Source of the DNA: Gigantopelta aegis
Lineage: Eukaryota > Mollusca > Gastropoda > Neomphalida > Peltospiridae
Length of the DNA stretch: 64,000 nt
Assembly: GCF_016097555.1 (NCBI RefSeq)
Contig: NC_054704.1
Span: forward strand, 77,736,263 to 77,800,262
Direction: 5' to 3'
Part shown: positions 23,129 through 33,692 of the stretch, one piece after another
Layout of the letters: each line of letters opens with the position of its first letter
How positions within the stretch are numbered: position 1 is the first letter of the stretch
Notes under the pieces: model-generated
What the model was told of the DNA's origin: nothing
The model's database searches: none
What the model saw: only the letters and a program-made list of their open reading frames with translations
Program-made: the position numbers and the translations under genes

Positions 23129-23478
23129 TGGTTTTTTTATTTAACGACGCACTCAACACATTTTATTTACGGTTATATGGCGTCGGACATGGTTAAGGAC
23201 CACACAGATATTGAGAAAGGAAACCTGCTGTCACCACTTCATTAACTCTTCGATTAACAGCAAGGGATCTTTTATATGCACCATCCCACAGACAGGATAG
23301 CACATACTTTCCTGTCTGTGGGAAAGTGCACATAAAAAATCCCTTCCTGCATTAGCAAAATGTAGCGGGTTTCCTCTGACGACTACGTGTCAGAATTACC
23401 AAATGTTTGACATTCACTAGCTGATGATTAATTAATCAATGTGCTCTAGTGGTTTCGTTAAACAAAACACACTTTACC
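23129..23478. repeat. Inverted SINE pair: tail A minus, tail B plus
   Basis: 23129-23309 is a minus-strand tail-A fragment lacking its head. 23309-23478 is a plus-strand tail-B fragment lacking its head. They meet within the central domain, consistent with insertion or recombination between inverted copies. Confidence 0.8.
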
Positions 23479-23628
23479 TCGTTCTGGTTGCTTCGATATT
23501 TATAGTATTGCTCAAGTATTTTACAGGCACGTAGGAAAGATGTCTCATGTTTTGGGACTCAGAGTTCTACAGTTTCAAAGGGCCTGTTCATGCGAAACAG
23601 AAAAGGTATGTATGTACCTCGAAATCTA

Positions 23629-24441
23629 CGGCTGAATGGAAGAACACCAGCCACTACCTCCAGGAATATCGATAGGTTGTTTTTTCAACATCACCTTGTT
23701 CAGGTCGTCTTTCAAGGCTGAATGGAAGAACACCAGCCACTACCTCCAGGAATATCTATAGGTTGTTTTGGATCAACATCACCTTGGTTCAGGTCCAGTC
23801 TTTGAAGGCTGAATGGAAGAACACCAGCCACTACCTCCAGGAATATCTATAGGTTGTTTTGGATCAACATCACCTTGGTTCAGGTCCAGTCTTTGAAGGC
23901 TGAATGGAAGAACACCAGCCACTACCTCCAGGAATATCTATAGGTTGTTTTGGATCAACATCACCTTGGTTCAGGTCCAGTCTTTGAAGGCTGAATGGAA
24001 GAACACCAGCCACTACCTCCAGGAATATCTATAGGTTGTTTTGGATCAACATCACCTTGGTTCAGGTCCAGTCTTTGAAGGCTGAATGGAAGAACACCAG
24101 CCACTACCTCCAGGAATATCTATAGGTTGTTTTGGATCAACATCACCTTGGTTCAGGTCCAGTCTTTGAAGGCTGAATGGAAGAACACCAGCCACTACCT
24201 CCAGGAATATCTATAGGTTGTTTTGGATCAACATCACCTTGGTTCAGGTCCAGTCTTTGAAGGCTGAATGGAAGAACACCAGCCACTACCTCCAGGAATA
24301 TCTATAGGTTGTTTTGGATCAACATCACCTTGGTTCAGGTCCAGTCTTTGAAGGCTGAATGGAAGAACACCAGCCACTACCTCCAGGAATATCTATAGGT
24401 TGTTTTGGATCAACATCACCTTGGTTCAGGTCCAGTCTTTC
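23629..24441 (+). repeat. 91-bp minisatellite, nine units
   Basis: Units start with ggctgaatggaagaacacca at 23630, 23716, 23807, 23898, 23989, 24080, 24171, 24262 and 24353. From the third unit on the spacing is exactly 91 bp and the copies look identical; the first two are shorter and diverged. The period is not a multiple of three and stops occur, so it is non-coding. Confidence 0.97.
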
Positions 24442-24471
24442 ATTCTTCAGTTTATAAGACATTTTTGACTG

Positions 24472-24760
24472 AGCCACTAGAGCACATTGATTTATTCATC
24501 ATCGGCTATTGGATGTCAAACACATGGTTATTTTGACAGTCATAGAGAGGAAACCCACTGAATTGTTTTCATTAGTAGCAAGGGATCTTTTATATGCTCC
24601 ATCCCACAGACAGGATAGCACATACCACAGCCTTTCAAATACCAGTCGTGGTGCAGTGGCTGGGACGAGAAATAGCCTAATGGACCCACTGACGGGAATC
24701 GATCCTAGACCGACCGCGCATCAAGCGAACGCTTTACCACTAGGCTACATCCCGCCCTTT
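24472..24760 (-). repeat. SINE, head H1, tail B
   Basis: Reversed tail B (gccactagagcacattgatt) to the reversed head (cactaggctacatcccgccc). Abuts the end of the 91-bp minisatellite region. Confidence 0.86.
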
Positions 24761-24892
24761 TTTGATCGAATGCTAAACTCTTTTGTCCATAGCTTCTGAA
24801 TTATTTTTAATTAAAAAGAAAGAATAATCCGATTTATTTTCACAAAACGTTCTGGTTGAGAAGTCAAACATTATTTATTACTTCTAAATTCC

Positions 24893-25010
24893 GTTCAATC
24901 TCGTTGGTGTAGTGGATAAGATGGTTGGTGCTGGGTTCGTATCCCGGTACCGGCGCCTACCCAAAGTGAGTTTTAACGATTTCCTCTCACTCACTGGCAG
25001 CAACTAATCA
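24893..25010 (+). repeat. SINE-C 5' fragment
   Basis: Head-like ctcgttggtgtagtggataa, gctgggttcgtatcccggta, then the body agtgagttttaacga. 3' truncated. Confidence 0.7.
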
Positions 25011-25535
25011 TAAGATGAAAAACTAGAAAATGGCTATTATTATCATTCCTGCATTGCGATATATTGCGATATGTGTACCCTCTACGACTGTACTGATAAT
25101 GATAGGTGCGTGTGTAGGAAACTGCCAATCGGGGGTGGGGGTCTACACTGTGGCGAGCAAAGTTTCCCCAGAAAGTTTATTATTAAAACACAACCATGGA
25201 CGAAGAACTCGAGAGAATCAAACGAAGCCAACCGCTTTGTCTTTTCAAATGCCAAGGGACGTTTATAGAAATGATAGAGTTTATCGGTTCCTAGTCGTAG
25301 ATTCAGGATTCTTTGCAAGAGAAGCTACAGTAGATAATATAAGTAGCGGTCAGCATACTTTGATATAAGCGAGGGGGGGGGGTCGACGTGAGCAGGGGAG
25401 TCCATACCCCCTCGACCCTCGGTGTGGTCATACATGTCGGAAGATCCAGTTACTTGGGGAGGGCAGGACATTATATTTTAATGCTTCCTTTCAACAGCGG
25501 TATGAATGATTTTCAGAGTTTGATGTGTCCAAGTG

Positions 25536-25584
<49 letters not shown>

Positions 25585-25697
25585 CCACCCCCGATTCCGA
25601 CGACTATGGAATTGTAGATCGAAGACTTCGTATCATTGTATATATATATGTTTATTGAAAATCGGTGCCTTCGCACGATTCTGAATAGCCTATCTTC
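25011..25697. other. Intergenic, no gene seen
   Basis: Includes a (CA)n microsatellite at about 25537-25583 and a G-run at 25372-25381 resembling a small transposon end. Open frames are not recognisable. Confidence 0.45.
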
Positions 25698-25995
25698 TGG
25701 CCCAACATCATAACCAACGCAAAACTCCATAAACAAACCTCCACACAGTCAATGGTATCGGAGATCAAGCGCCGAAGATGGTGGTGGATTGACCATGTCA
25801 TCAGAATGCCTCAAACAGCCCTACCAAGAGTGGCACTCCGATGGACCACTCCTGGAAAAGGAAACGGGGAAGACCGAAAGAAACATGAAGTAGGACAGTA
25901 GAGAAGGAAATCCGAGAGGGAAGCTGGCAAAAGACAGGCAACATTGGCGATCTCTGGTTACAGCCGTATGGGCTTCTCAGCACGAAGGGGAGTAA
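25698..25995 (+). mobile_element. LINE polyprotein C-terminal fragment
   Basis: The first frame contains IKRRRWWWIDHVIRMP, then LPRVALRWTTPGKGN. After one frameshift it reads KLAKDRQHWRSLVTAVWASQ and stops at 25993-25995. This is the (K/R)RRW..GHV.RMP ... P.VAL.W.P.GK ... A.DR..WR..V.A arrangement at the C-terminus of RTE-like non-LTR retrotransposon polymerases (family recalled). Dead fragment lacking the polymerase core. Confidence 0.82.
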
Positions 25996-26306
25996 GTAAA
26001 GTACGTTATTCAATAACTGTGTCGTAAGACGTATTATTCACCTTTTGAATCACAATATACTGGAATACAGGTAATATCTCGCATCATTAATACGCGAACA
26101 GGTGTGTGAAATGTGAACAGTCAAAACCGGAACTAAACGTCTGGCGTCACACGAACGCATGCCGAAGCGTTTGGTCACATTTCATGGGTAACAGAATGAC
26201 AGAAATTTCGTCCATTTTATTCAGATTATGGTTTAAAACTATATTTGTTTTATTCTTTCTGCTCTCAACTTCCATTATTACCATCAACTTTCACTTTTTT
26301 TCTTCT

Positions 26307-26342
<36 letters not shown>

Positions 26343-26905
26343 TGTTCTCTTTATGGTTAAATTCTTCTGTGGGGCATTCCTAAACCTTTATCCACGATCA
26401 AGATCGTATCTCTGCACAATGCAGAGTCGAATGGGCGTTTGGCAAAATAGTGATTTATTCCATGAATGTCTAGTAACTATTGCTCCATAAAAAGTCTCAT
26501 GTGAACCACCTATGCATTTCATACCAATTACACACCTTTTCGCCGTGTCATATTCCGTTCGTAAATAGTAACAAATAAAAAACATAACATGTATCCATTA
26601 ATATTATCTAGCCCCCGTATTTCCTAAACATAAAATGCTATGTCATGGTTTATGGGTGTCTATTAAAGTGCTGTGTATTGCCCTTGGCATGAATGTGTAG
26701 GACCAGTTAGATTTCTTGCTACTTCTCGCTATGAGGAATAATTCATTGTGACGTCACGGCGAGAATGGACAGTTACTCGAGTGAAAAGCCAGGACAACAG
26801 ATACAGTACAAAAACTAGACCAGTAGCCTAATTCACGTTCCCATTGTGTTATGTGTAGTGTGCAAAACGGCGTGTGTAGAATTTCGTTGACACATTAAAA
26901 GTCAC
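25996..26905. other. Intergenic, no gene seen
   Basis: Poly-T tract at about 26310-26341. The stretch cgaatgggcgtttggcaaaatagtg (26428 on) has a relative at about 945-985. A CRE palindrome at 26749-26756 lies in a short repeat shared with 30395-30460 (gacgtcac, then gagtgaaaag and ggac.acag). Confidence 0.45.
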
Positions 26906-26906
26906 A

Positions 26907-27200
26907 CGTTGTTTTATTTAACGACACCTCTAGAGCTTGTTGATTCATTAATCATCGGCTATCGGATGTCAAACATTTAATATACTGTTTTAGAGAAAAT
27001 CCGTTACATTTTACCGTTAGTAGCAGAGGATCATTTAATATGCACTTTCTTACAGACAGAACACCATATACTTGATATATCAGACTGGGGCCATTGGTTG
27101 GATCGGGTAACACGCAATCAGAGAATGGGTCCTCTGTGGGTATTTTATCCTATGACCCCATGATCAGTGCGCCTCAGACGATTGCTCTACCGACTGGATA
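26907..27200 (-). repeat. SINE, head H4, tail B
   Basis: Reversed tail B (tttatttaacgacacctcta), a diverged central domain, and the reversed H4-like head (cgcctcagacgattgctcta). Confidence 0.7.
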
Positions 27201-27230
27201 TTTAGAAATGTTGGTGAGAAATTTTAAAAT

Positions 27231-27626
27231 GTCTGTTGTACTAGGCCTATTATTGTCGACAGTAATAGGAAAAAGGAAGAAAATGTTTCATTTAACGACG
27301 CACTCATCACATTTTATTTACGGTTATATGGCGTCAGCCATATGGTTAAGGACCACATAGATATTGAGAGAGAAAACCCGCTGTCGCCACTTCATTGGCT
27401 ACTCTTTTTGATTAGCAGCAAGAGATATTTTATATGCACCATCCCACAGACAGGATAGTACATACCACGGCCTTTGTTATGGAGCACTGGCTGGAACGAG
27501 AAATATCCCAATGGGTCCACCGACGGGGATCGATCCTAGAGCGACCGCACATCAAGCGAACGCTTTACCACTGGGCTACATTCCGCCCCCTGTTGCAATA
27601 GGCCTATTGTTGTCGACAGTAATAGG
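27231..27626 (-). repeat. SINE (head H1, tail A) between 38-bp direct repeats
   Basis: The SINE occupies about 27270-27590. The flanking copies (27231-27269 and 27590-27626) both read ggcctatt.ttgtcgacag then taatagg, with about four differences over 38 bp. That is longer than the other SINE target-site duplications here (7-17 bp). Confidence 0.82.
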
Positions 27627-27711
27627 TGCGGTACTGTATTCATTAGTCAAGAGGGGCTAAATGCCATTTTAAAGTTTAAAAGTGTCCTTTTTGTCTAACT
27701 GTAGAAGACTG

Positions 27712-28036
27712 TTTTACTATACCCTAGGGGCGAGATTTAGCTCAGTCGGTTGAGCACTCGCCTTAGGTGGTGCATCGCAGGATCGAACCACCTCGGTGGA
27801 TTCATTCAACTGATTGGTTTTTTTCTCGTTCCAACCAGTGCAACCCAACTGGTCAAAGGCTTTGGTATGTGGGTATGTGGGTATGTGGGAATGTGCATAC
27901 AAAATATCCCTTGTTGGGCTTTCTCTGATGATTACGAGTCAAAACTACCAAATGTTTTACATCCAATAGCCGATGATTAATTAATCAATGTACTCTAGTG
28001 GTGTCGTTAAACAAAACAAACTTTTACTATACCCTA
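27712..28036 (+). repeat. SINE, head H3, tail B, with 15-bp target-site duplication
   Basis: TTTTACTATACCCTA occurs at 27712-27726 and 28022-28036. Between them are head H3 (gatttagctcagtcggttga, caggatcgaaccacc), the central domain with a small ggtatgtggg repeat, and tail B (gtcgttaaacaaaacaaac). It defines both ends of a complete element. Confidence 0.92.
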
Positions 28037-28261
28037 ATTTTGTTTTATACTTTTATGGTATTTAAGGTTCAATACGCCGTCCTAGGAGCACAGTGCAGCC
28101 TCCTGGACTGCCTCTCTTGTACAGAAAGTGGACGGCACAAAATTGCTATTGTTTTAATTTTTTCCTACTTCTCCACTGGTTATTTGAGGTAAACATTTAA
28201 CCCTGTGTCCTTGATTTCACCATTATCTTTTACTTATAATGCATTGCCCATATTATCAATT

Positions 28262-28618
28262 TATTAATAAAACAAATAACTGAATAAAGAAACAAAATAA
28301 CAATAACATGATAGAATTATTAATTTAAAAAAAAACAAATAACTAAATAAACAAACAAAATAAAAATAACATGATAAAATTATTCATTTAATAAAACAAA
28401 AAGCTGAATAAATAAACAAAATAACAATAACATGATAGAATTATTAATTTAAAAAAACCCAAATAACTAAATAAACAAACAAAATAAAAATAACATGATA
28501 AAATTATTCATTTAATAAAATAAAAAGCTGAATAAATAAACAAAATAACAATAACATGAGAGAATTATTAATTTTTAAAAAACAAATAACTGAATGACTA
28601 AATAAACAAAATAATAAC
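28262..28618 (+). repeat. A-rich tandem repeat, about 60-bp units in alternating pairs
   Basis: Units share aacatgata.aattatt and alternate between a form with aacaataacatgatagaatt and a form with aaaaataacatgataaaatt, giving a period of about 120 bp. About five to six units. Confidence 0.88.
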
Positions 28619-28639
28619 AAACCACATAATTGCCTTTGG

Positions 28640-29697
28640 CGCTTGTGACGAGAAGCTGGCACGGAAGTCTATTCTACAGTGACATGCACCAGGATTGTCC
28701 TGACAATCAAACACAGCCAGGAGAAAAATGCCAACTCAACGCAAACTAGGACAGGAGCCATTTGACATTACGGAAACAATAACTGCAGATAATGTAATAA
28801 TAATAGAAACCAATAAGTTCATCTCACCAACAAAATGCTTTAAAGTGTATTGTGTCAGTAATTCTAGTTTGGCGTGACGTAGAAAGGATAGGAAATGTAT
28901 TTTGAAACTGTTCTATTTTTATGTGCAATTGGATCAAAAATATATTCCAGCAATACGCACCCATAGTAAAGAATGTCATCTACTCTTGGAGTTTGATGTA
29001 TTTATTTTTGATTAGTTTTTGCTACTAACCTCTATATTTGATTATTCTTTTGTGCAGCTGCTTCTACTACGTAATACTAGCAGATCTAGTGTGTGTGTTT
29101 GTAGGTTAAAGGAAATCAATAAAATATAATTTGAAACTCTGCGCAGTGCATTTTTCATTATAGGCATGTATTACTGTTTTATTAATATCTTGACTTTTTT
29201 TGGCAAATTGGTCTTAAAATAGAATATCTTGGTTATTTCCAAAACAGTTTATCTTTTCGATTTACGTCAAGTTAAGATGGTATTATTAACAGAAAAAAAA
29301 GATAATAAAATAGTTGCTGTTACGAAGTATAATTCATGTTATACGTATAGAATAGTGATTCAGGCGTGTGTGCACGGGGGGTTCATGGGTCGAACCCCCC
29401 CCCCCCCTGCTTAAAGCGATTTTTTTTTTCTGAGGAAGCATGACTTGAGCAACGTTGTCTGCATAAGTTCCTGCACACGCAGCCGCTGTTTGCAAGATTT
29501 TCTACGTGTGTCCATTGATATGTGATAAGAGAAGTTGGTTTTCGATGAAAGATACATTTGTAAATAAGTATGAATTTTTAAATATTGATTTACCAGCCAA
29601 CCTCACCGTCGATATCTTTGCTCACTGACGAAAAACTGTACGATTTGAGAATCTGCAATTCCCAAGCATAATAAGTGACACGGCTCCACCCCACCCC
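28640..29697. other. Intergenic, no gene seen
   Basis: Contains relatives of the 673-bp unit near 28850 and 29230 (tttccaaaac, tttacgtcaagttaagat). A C-run at 29395-29407 within a transposon-end-like stretch (caggcgtgtgtgcacggggg). No recognisable protein. Confidence 0.45.
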
Positions 29698-30032
29698 AGT
29701 GGGCGAGACGTAGCCCAGTGGTAAAGCGCTCGCTCGATGCGCGGTCGGTTTGGGATCGATCCCCGTTGGTGGGCCCATTGGGCTATTTCTCGCTCCAGCC
29801 ATTGCACCATGACTGGTACATCAAAGGCCGTTGTATATGCTATCCTGTCTATGGAATGGTGCATATAAAAGATCCCTTGCTGCTAATCGAAAAGAGTAGC
29901 CCATGAGGTAGCGACAGCGGGTTTCCTCCCTCAATATCTGTGTGGTCCTTAACCATATGCTCGACGCCATATAACCGTAAATAAAATGTGTTGAGTGCGT
30001 CGTTAAATAAAACATTCCCTTCCTTCCTTCTT
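29698..30032 (+). repeat. Full-length SINE, head H1, tail A, with 13-bp target-site duplication
   Basis: Flanked by TCCACCCCACCCC at 29685-29697 and 30033-30045. Head gacgtagcccagtggtaaag, B-box-like gggatcgatccccg, the whole central domain, gccatataaccgtaaataaa, tail ending in CTTCC repeats. Best reference copy of the head H1/tail A form. Confidence 0.94.
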
Positions 30033-30474
30033 TCCACCCCACCCCGGCATTTTGTAACCTTCTGTTATCGGTATCAAATAATAATTATATATATTTAAGA
30101 CTCCCCGGCCACCCCTTCTAGTCCAAATTCGTTTCTGGCGGGGTTGTATCTATTCAAATAAACAAGATATCAAGTACATGTGCCAATGTTTTATACCCGC
30201 GCTTCGTAAAGATTTGGAAATGTACTGATTTTCAGTTAAGTGGAAACAGAAACAAAATCTATCGATGACTTGTGGGTAATAACTGCCTGTTTGGAGTTCT
30301 CGTTATTGCCCTGGTCGTGGTGTATATAATAATTATTCATCTGTCGAGTAACCTTCCGACAGATTTTCTAAACCGCCCAAGGCAGGTTTCCGTTGTGACG
30401 TCACCGTGTTGGAGGACAATTACTGGAGTGAAAAGTTGGGACGACAGGTACACAAGTGTAACAACACTGGTGCA

Positions 30475-30743
30475 TTCATTTCAACTTATTTTCGTGCTTA
30501 TATCCAATAAAGGTTCAAGCACGCTGTCCTGGGCACACACCAGCTGTCTGGGCTGTCTGTCCAGGACAGTGGATTAGTTGTTAGTTGGTTAGTGGTTAGT
30601 GAGAGAGAAGAGGGTATAGTGGCCTTACACCTACCCATTAAGCCCTTAAGAACTCGCTCTGGGTGGGAACCGGTACCGGGCTGCGAACCCTGTACCTACC
30701 AGCCTGTAGTCCGATGGCTTAAACACTGCGCCACCGAGGCCGG
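30475..30743 (-). repeat. Full-length SINE-C copy
   Basis: From ttcatttcaacttattttcg to ctgcgccaccgaggccgg. Possible flanks actggtgca and actgatgca. Confidence 0.87.
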
Positions 30744-31510
30744 TGTACACTGATGCAGGCATACTTATGTGTACCTAGCTTTACGTTGTGACATGGATTT
30801 CAACAGTAGGCTTATAATATCTGTCGCGAATCCAGGAACTTTTGCGGGGTGTGGGTGGGGGAGATATACATGTATATATGTAACTACTTTAATGGAAGTT
30901 GCTATTAGCGGTGAATGCACTTTTAAATAAATTGAGGGGAGGGGAGGTAATTTGTCGTACCCCTCAACATTCCATGGTTCCGCGCCTGAATATGTCAAAT
31001 ACTGCATGGTGAAGTAAACACTGGACGGAGACCATGACCCCACTTTACTCAGTAGGCTGGAGATGCCATATTTTAACATCTGAAATTCAAAATGTTTGCG
31101 AGGAAGCATGCCTCCGAACAACTCCACCCTGCTGGAGGTGTACACCCCCCCCCCCCCCCCCCCTCCGATTTATTTCTTTTTATCTGGAGACGTGCTATTT
31201 TGGCAGGCTGGGGAAGATTGCATTTATATGATCCATAGACGTCAGAAGCGGGTGGACGGGTGGTGGTGGGCCTCCCAATTCTCCAGCTTCAGGTAACTAA
31301 ATTATGCGTTCAGGTAACTAAATTATGCGTCCCACACCAGTTAAAAAAACGAATTAATATAACAGCCCTTCCTAAAAAAAACATTGTTGGCATCTTCCAA
31401 CGCCTATGCATTCAAATACTGTAGGAAAACGTGTAGGTTACCCTTCCTTAAATCAACTAACACCCCCACCCTCTCGTCTGCTCTAGAATTAATGTCGTGG
31501 TAGTGGGCCT
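30744..31510. other. Intergenic, no gene seen
   Basis: A poly-C tract lies at 31144-31163. A stretch between cgcgaatccaggaac (30829) and ttccgcgcctgaat (30976) may be a decayed small transposon. The 20-bp sequence gtaactaaattatgcgt is duplicated at 31293 and 31312. Confidence 0.45.
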
Positions 31511-31511
31511 A

Positions 31512-31616
31512 CAGGCACGTGTGCAGGCATTATAGTGGGGGGAGGGGGGGTGTCTAGACATAAATATATTGACGATTTTTTTGTCCCCCACCCCGGCATC
31601 CCTGCGCACGCGCCTG
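31512..31616. mobile_element. 105-bp MITE with TA flanks
   Basis: Inverted ends CAGGCACGTGTGCAGG and CAGGCGCGTGCGCAGG, flanked by TA on both sides (31510-31511, 31617-31618). The interior has a poly-G and a poly-C stretch. Confidence 0.75.
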
Positions 31617-31679
31617 TAACACTACTGTTGGAAAACGATAGCAGCCATAGTTGTAATATTGCACTTTTATTAATAAAGT

Positions 31680-31829
31680 TAAAGTTTATTTTGTTTAACG
31701 ACACCACTAGAGCACATTGATTTATTAAACATCGGCTATTGGATGTCAAACATTTTGTAATTTTGACATATAGTCTTAGAGAGGAAACCCGCTACATTTT
31801 CCCATTTGTAGCACAATCCCACAGATAGG
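31680..31829 (-). repeat. 5'-truncated SINE, tail B
   Basis: Reversed tail B (tgtttaacgacaccactaga) and the distal central domain, ending at cccacagatagg. Confidence 0.82.
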
Positions 31830-31839
31830 TCAGGGTAAT

Positions 31840-32150
31840 AGTTTAACGTGCATATATGCCACGAAAGCTTCATACACGCCTGTCATGGGCTTAATCTCTG
31901 ACATTTGCCAGTGACTAAGTCCAGGACAAGGGGGGGGGGGGGGGTAAGTTTGAAGTGGGCAGAATTTGGAATAAAACCATTTAGTGATGATGATGATGAT
32001 GATAACTTGTTTAACGTGCCCATATACCACTAGGGTTTCGAACACGCCCATCCCGAGTCCGACCTCCGATAAGATCGGTGTCCTGACTCGGGATGGGGGG
32101 GGGGGGGGGGGGGGGTAGAGTTGAAAATGGGCAGAATTTTGAAAATAGCA
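31840..32150 (+). repeat. Two-copy diverged repeat with internal poly-G tracts
   Basis: The order aacgtgc.atat.cca, then acacgcc, then a poly-G tract, then gtgggcagaatttgga / atgggcagaattttga occurs twice (about 31850-31965 and 32010-32145), separated by a GATGAT run. Function unknown. Confidence 0.72.
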
Positions 32151-32634
32151 ATTAGTAAAAAAGTTAATAGAATAAATTTAAAAAAAAACAAAAACAAAAA
32201 AAACTTACAAGCCAAAAATAAAAAGAATTGACTGCTCGGCCGAATAATATTTATATAATTTGGAGCATTTTAGAAGGACGGTCCAAAATTAAATAAGAGA
32301 AAGAAACCATTTAGTAAAGGTCCAGCGACTGCGCGGACCGACAAGCAGACACCAAGTAGAGCCGTGTTGTCATTGGCTGAATTTCGATTCCTTGGTTCTG
32401 CTTGTAAAACTGCATCCCAATCATGTCCGGACTAAGAATTTAAACCCAAACGGAAGTTTGACTGCTCGGCCTAAAAGGTTTTAAGGTGATTTGAGCAATT
32501 GAACGGGCGCCAAAGTAAAATGTGTTGGACTATTTATAAAAAAAATAAACATAAGAATTTTGAGCCGCGGTCAAAAAGTTTTAAAGTCCAACTAAGCCCA
32601 AAAAAGGAGGTTACCTGTCCTAGGTAAGGTTGGT
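32150..32634 (-). other. 3' flank of the unrecognised GC-rich frame
   Basis: Read on the minus strand, ggccgagcagtcaa occurs twice (near 32461-32474 and 32226-32239), 235 bp apart and following T-rich stretches. These may be terminal or signal repeats of the same element as the adjacent reading frame. Nothing else is recognised. Confidence 0.4.
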
Positions 32635-33580
32635 TCACTTCGGGGAGCCTGGAGTATCTCGGAGTGACGGCAGCTGTTCTTTTCTCTGACGTAGAGTCTT
32701 GACTACACTGGAATAACCGGGGCCACAGACCGCTTTGAGCATCTTGTGGATAGATCTATTGTCGATCTTCCAAAACAAGATGCACTGTCTGTAGATCTGG
32801 TCCTTTCGGTGCGTGACGATTATTCCCTGCGTCCCACTGAAGATCTTGGTGTGTAGCTCGTATTCGCTGCCGTCATCCAATGTTTTCCAGTTAACATTGA
32901 GAAATCCTCCCCGAAGTCGGTGTGGTTCACGCGTGTCCCCCTGCATGTACTGATGGAGTTGGCGATGAAATCCACTGATAGAAAGGGTCCATTCGTCGTC
33001 AACAGGGGGCACGGCTTCAGGCGGTGGCTTAGTCTTGGCTGGCTGGGTGGCAGGTGATGTCGCCTTCCTCTTCGCCGCCGTAACAACAAGTCCCTGTGAC
33101 GACTCAACGGGAGCGGTCGGTATAATTGACCGCTGCACCGGAGTCGTCGTCCCTGGGGTGGAGGTGGAGGTCGGTGGTGTCACACTTGTCCGCTGGAACA
33201 TCGCGATGTCCCGTTCGGAGTATGGCCGGGCCGGGGATGCGGGAGCCGATGACTGTTGCGTCCTCTCCGGCGAGCTCGGTGGGGGCGGCGACGCAGAAGG
33301 GACCGCCACTGGCGGTTGAGCCGCCAGCTTTGTCCCCCCCCCCCCCCCCCCGTGCCATCCCTAGCACGGGTTTCTTCTTTCTCCTTCCTCTTCCATTCCC
33401 TCCTTTCCTCTTCTTTAGAGGCGGGTCACCATATACCAAAGACACGGTTGCCCGTGACCCGGTATAGGTGACCCGAAACTCCAACAGAGTGCCAAAGCTG
33501 GCTATCAGTCCCCCCAGGTGGGGGGGGGGGGGGGCAGGTCGAGAGCGCACGTAGACACGTCTACTCGCATCGAGAGACAG
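32635..33580 (-). CDS. Unrecognised GC-rich protein-like frame, broken at homopolymers
   Basis: The minus-strand frame from about 33335 to the stop at 32635-32637 encodes about 230 aa without interruption. It has a Pro/Ser/Thr-rich N-terminal half (TPPTSTSTPGTTTPVQRSI), basic patches (AAKRKATSPATQPAKTKPP) and a globular-looking C-terminal half (DDEWTLSISGFHRQLHQYM, RQCILFWKIDNRSIHKMLK, RQRKEQLPSLRD). A second frame upstream (33570 to about 33352) has YTGSRATVSLVYGDPPLKKR and a Lys/Arg-rich stretch. The two meet at a 16-base C/G run (33336-33351), where a length change shifts the frame; another run lies near 33520-33535. Base composition is far richer in GC than its surroundings. I do not recognise the family. 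A retroelement or virus-derived structural protein, or a captured gene, are all possible. No ATG is clearly the start. Confidence 0.45.
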
Positions 33581-33593
33581 CTGGAGAAAAAAA

Positions 33594-33692
33594 AATTCCC
33601 ACAGATAGGATAGCACATACCACGGCCTTTGATATACCAGTCGTGGTGCACTGGCTGGAATGAGAATTAGCCCAATGAGCCCACCGACACTT
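33594..33692 (-). repeat. SINE central-domain fragment
   Basis: Reversed central domain (cccacagataggatagcaca through agcccaatgagcccaccgac). Abuts the 5' end of the GC-rich frame. Confidence 0.82.

Noticed and set aside
23629..24441. CRISPR-like array
   Set aside because: Units are contiguous 91-bp copies with no unique spacers and the genome is eukaryotic, so it is a minisatellite.
30765..31145. 126-codon minus-strand frame
   Set aside because: No recognisable domain; it overlaps a probable decayed transposon and a poly-C tract.
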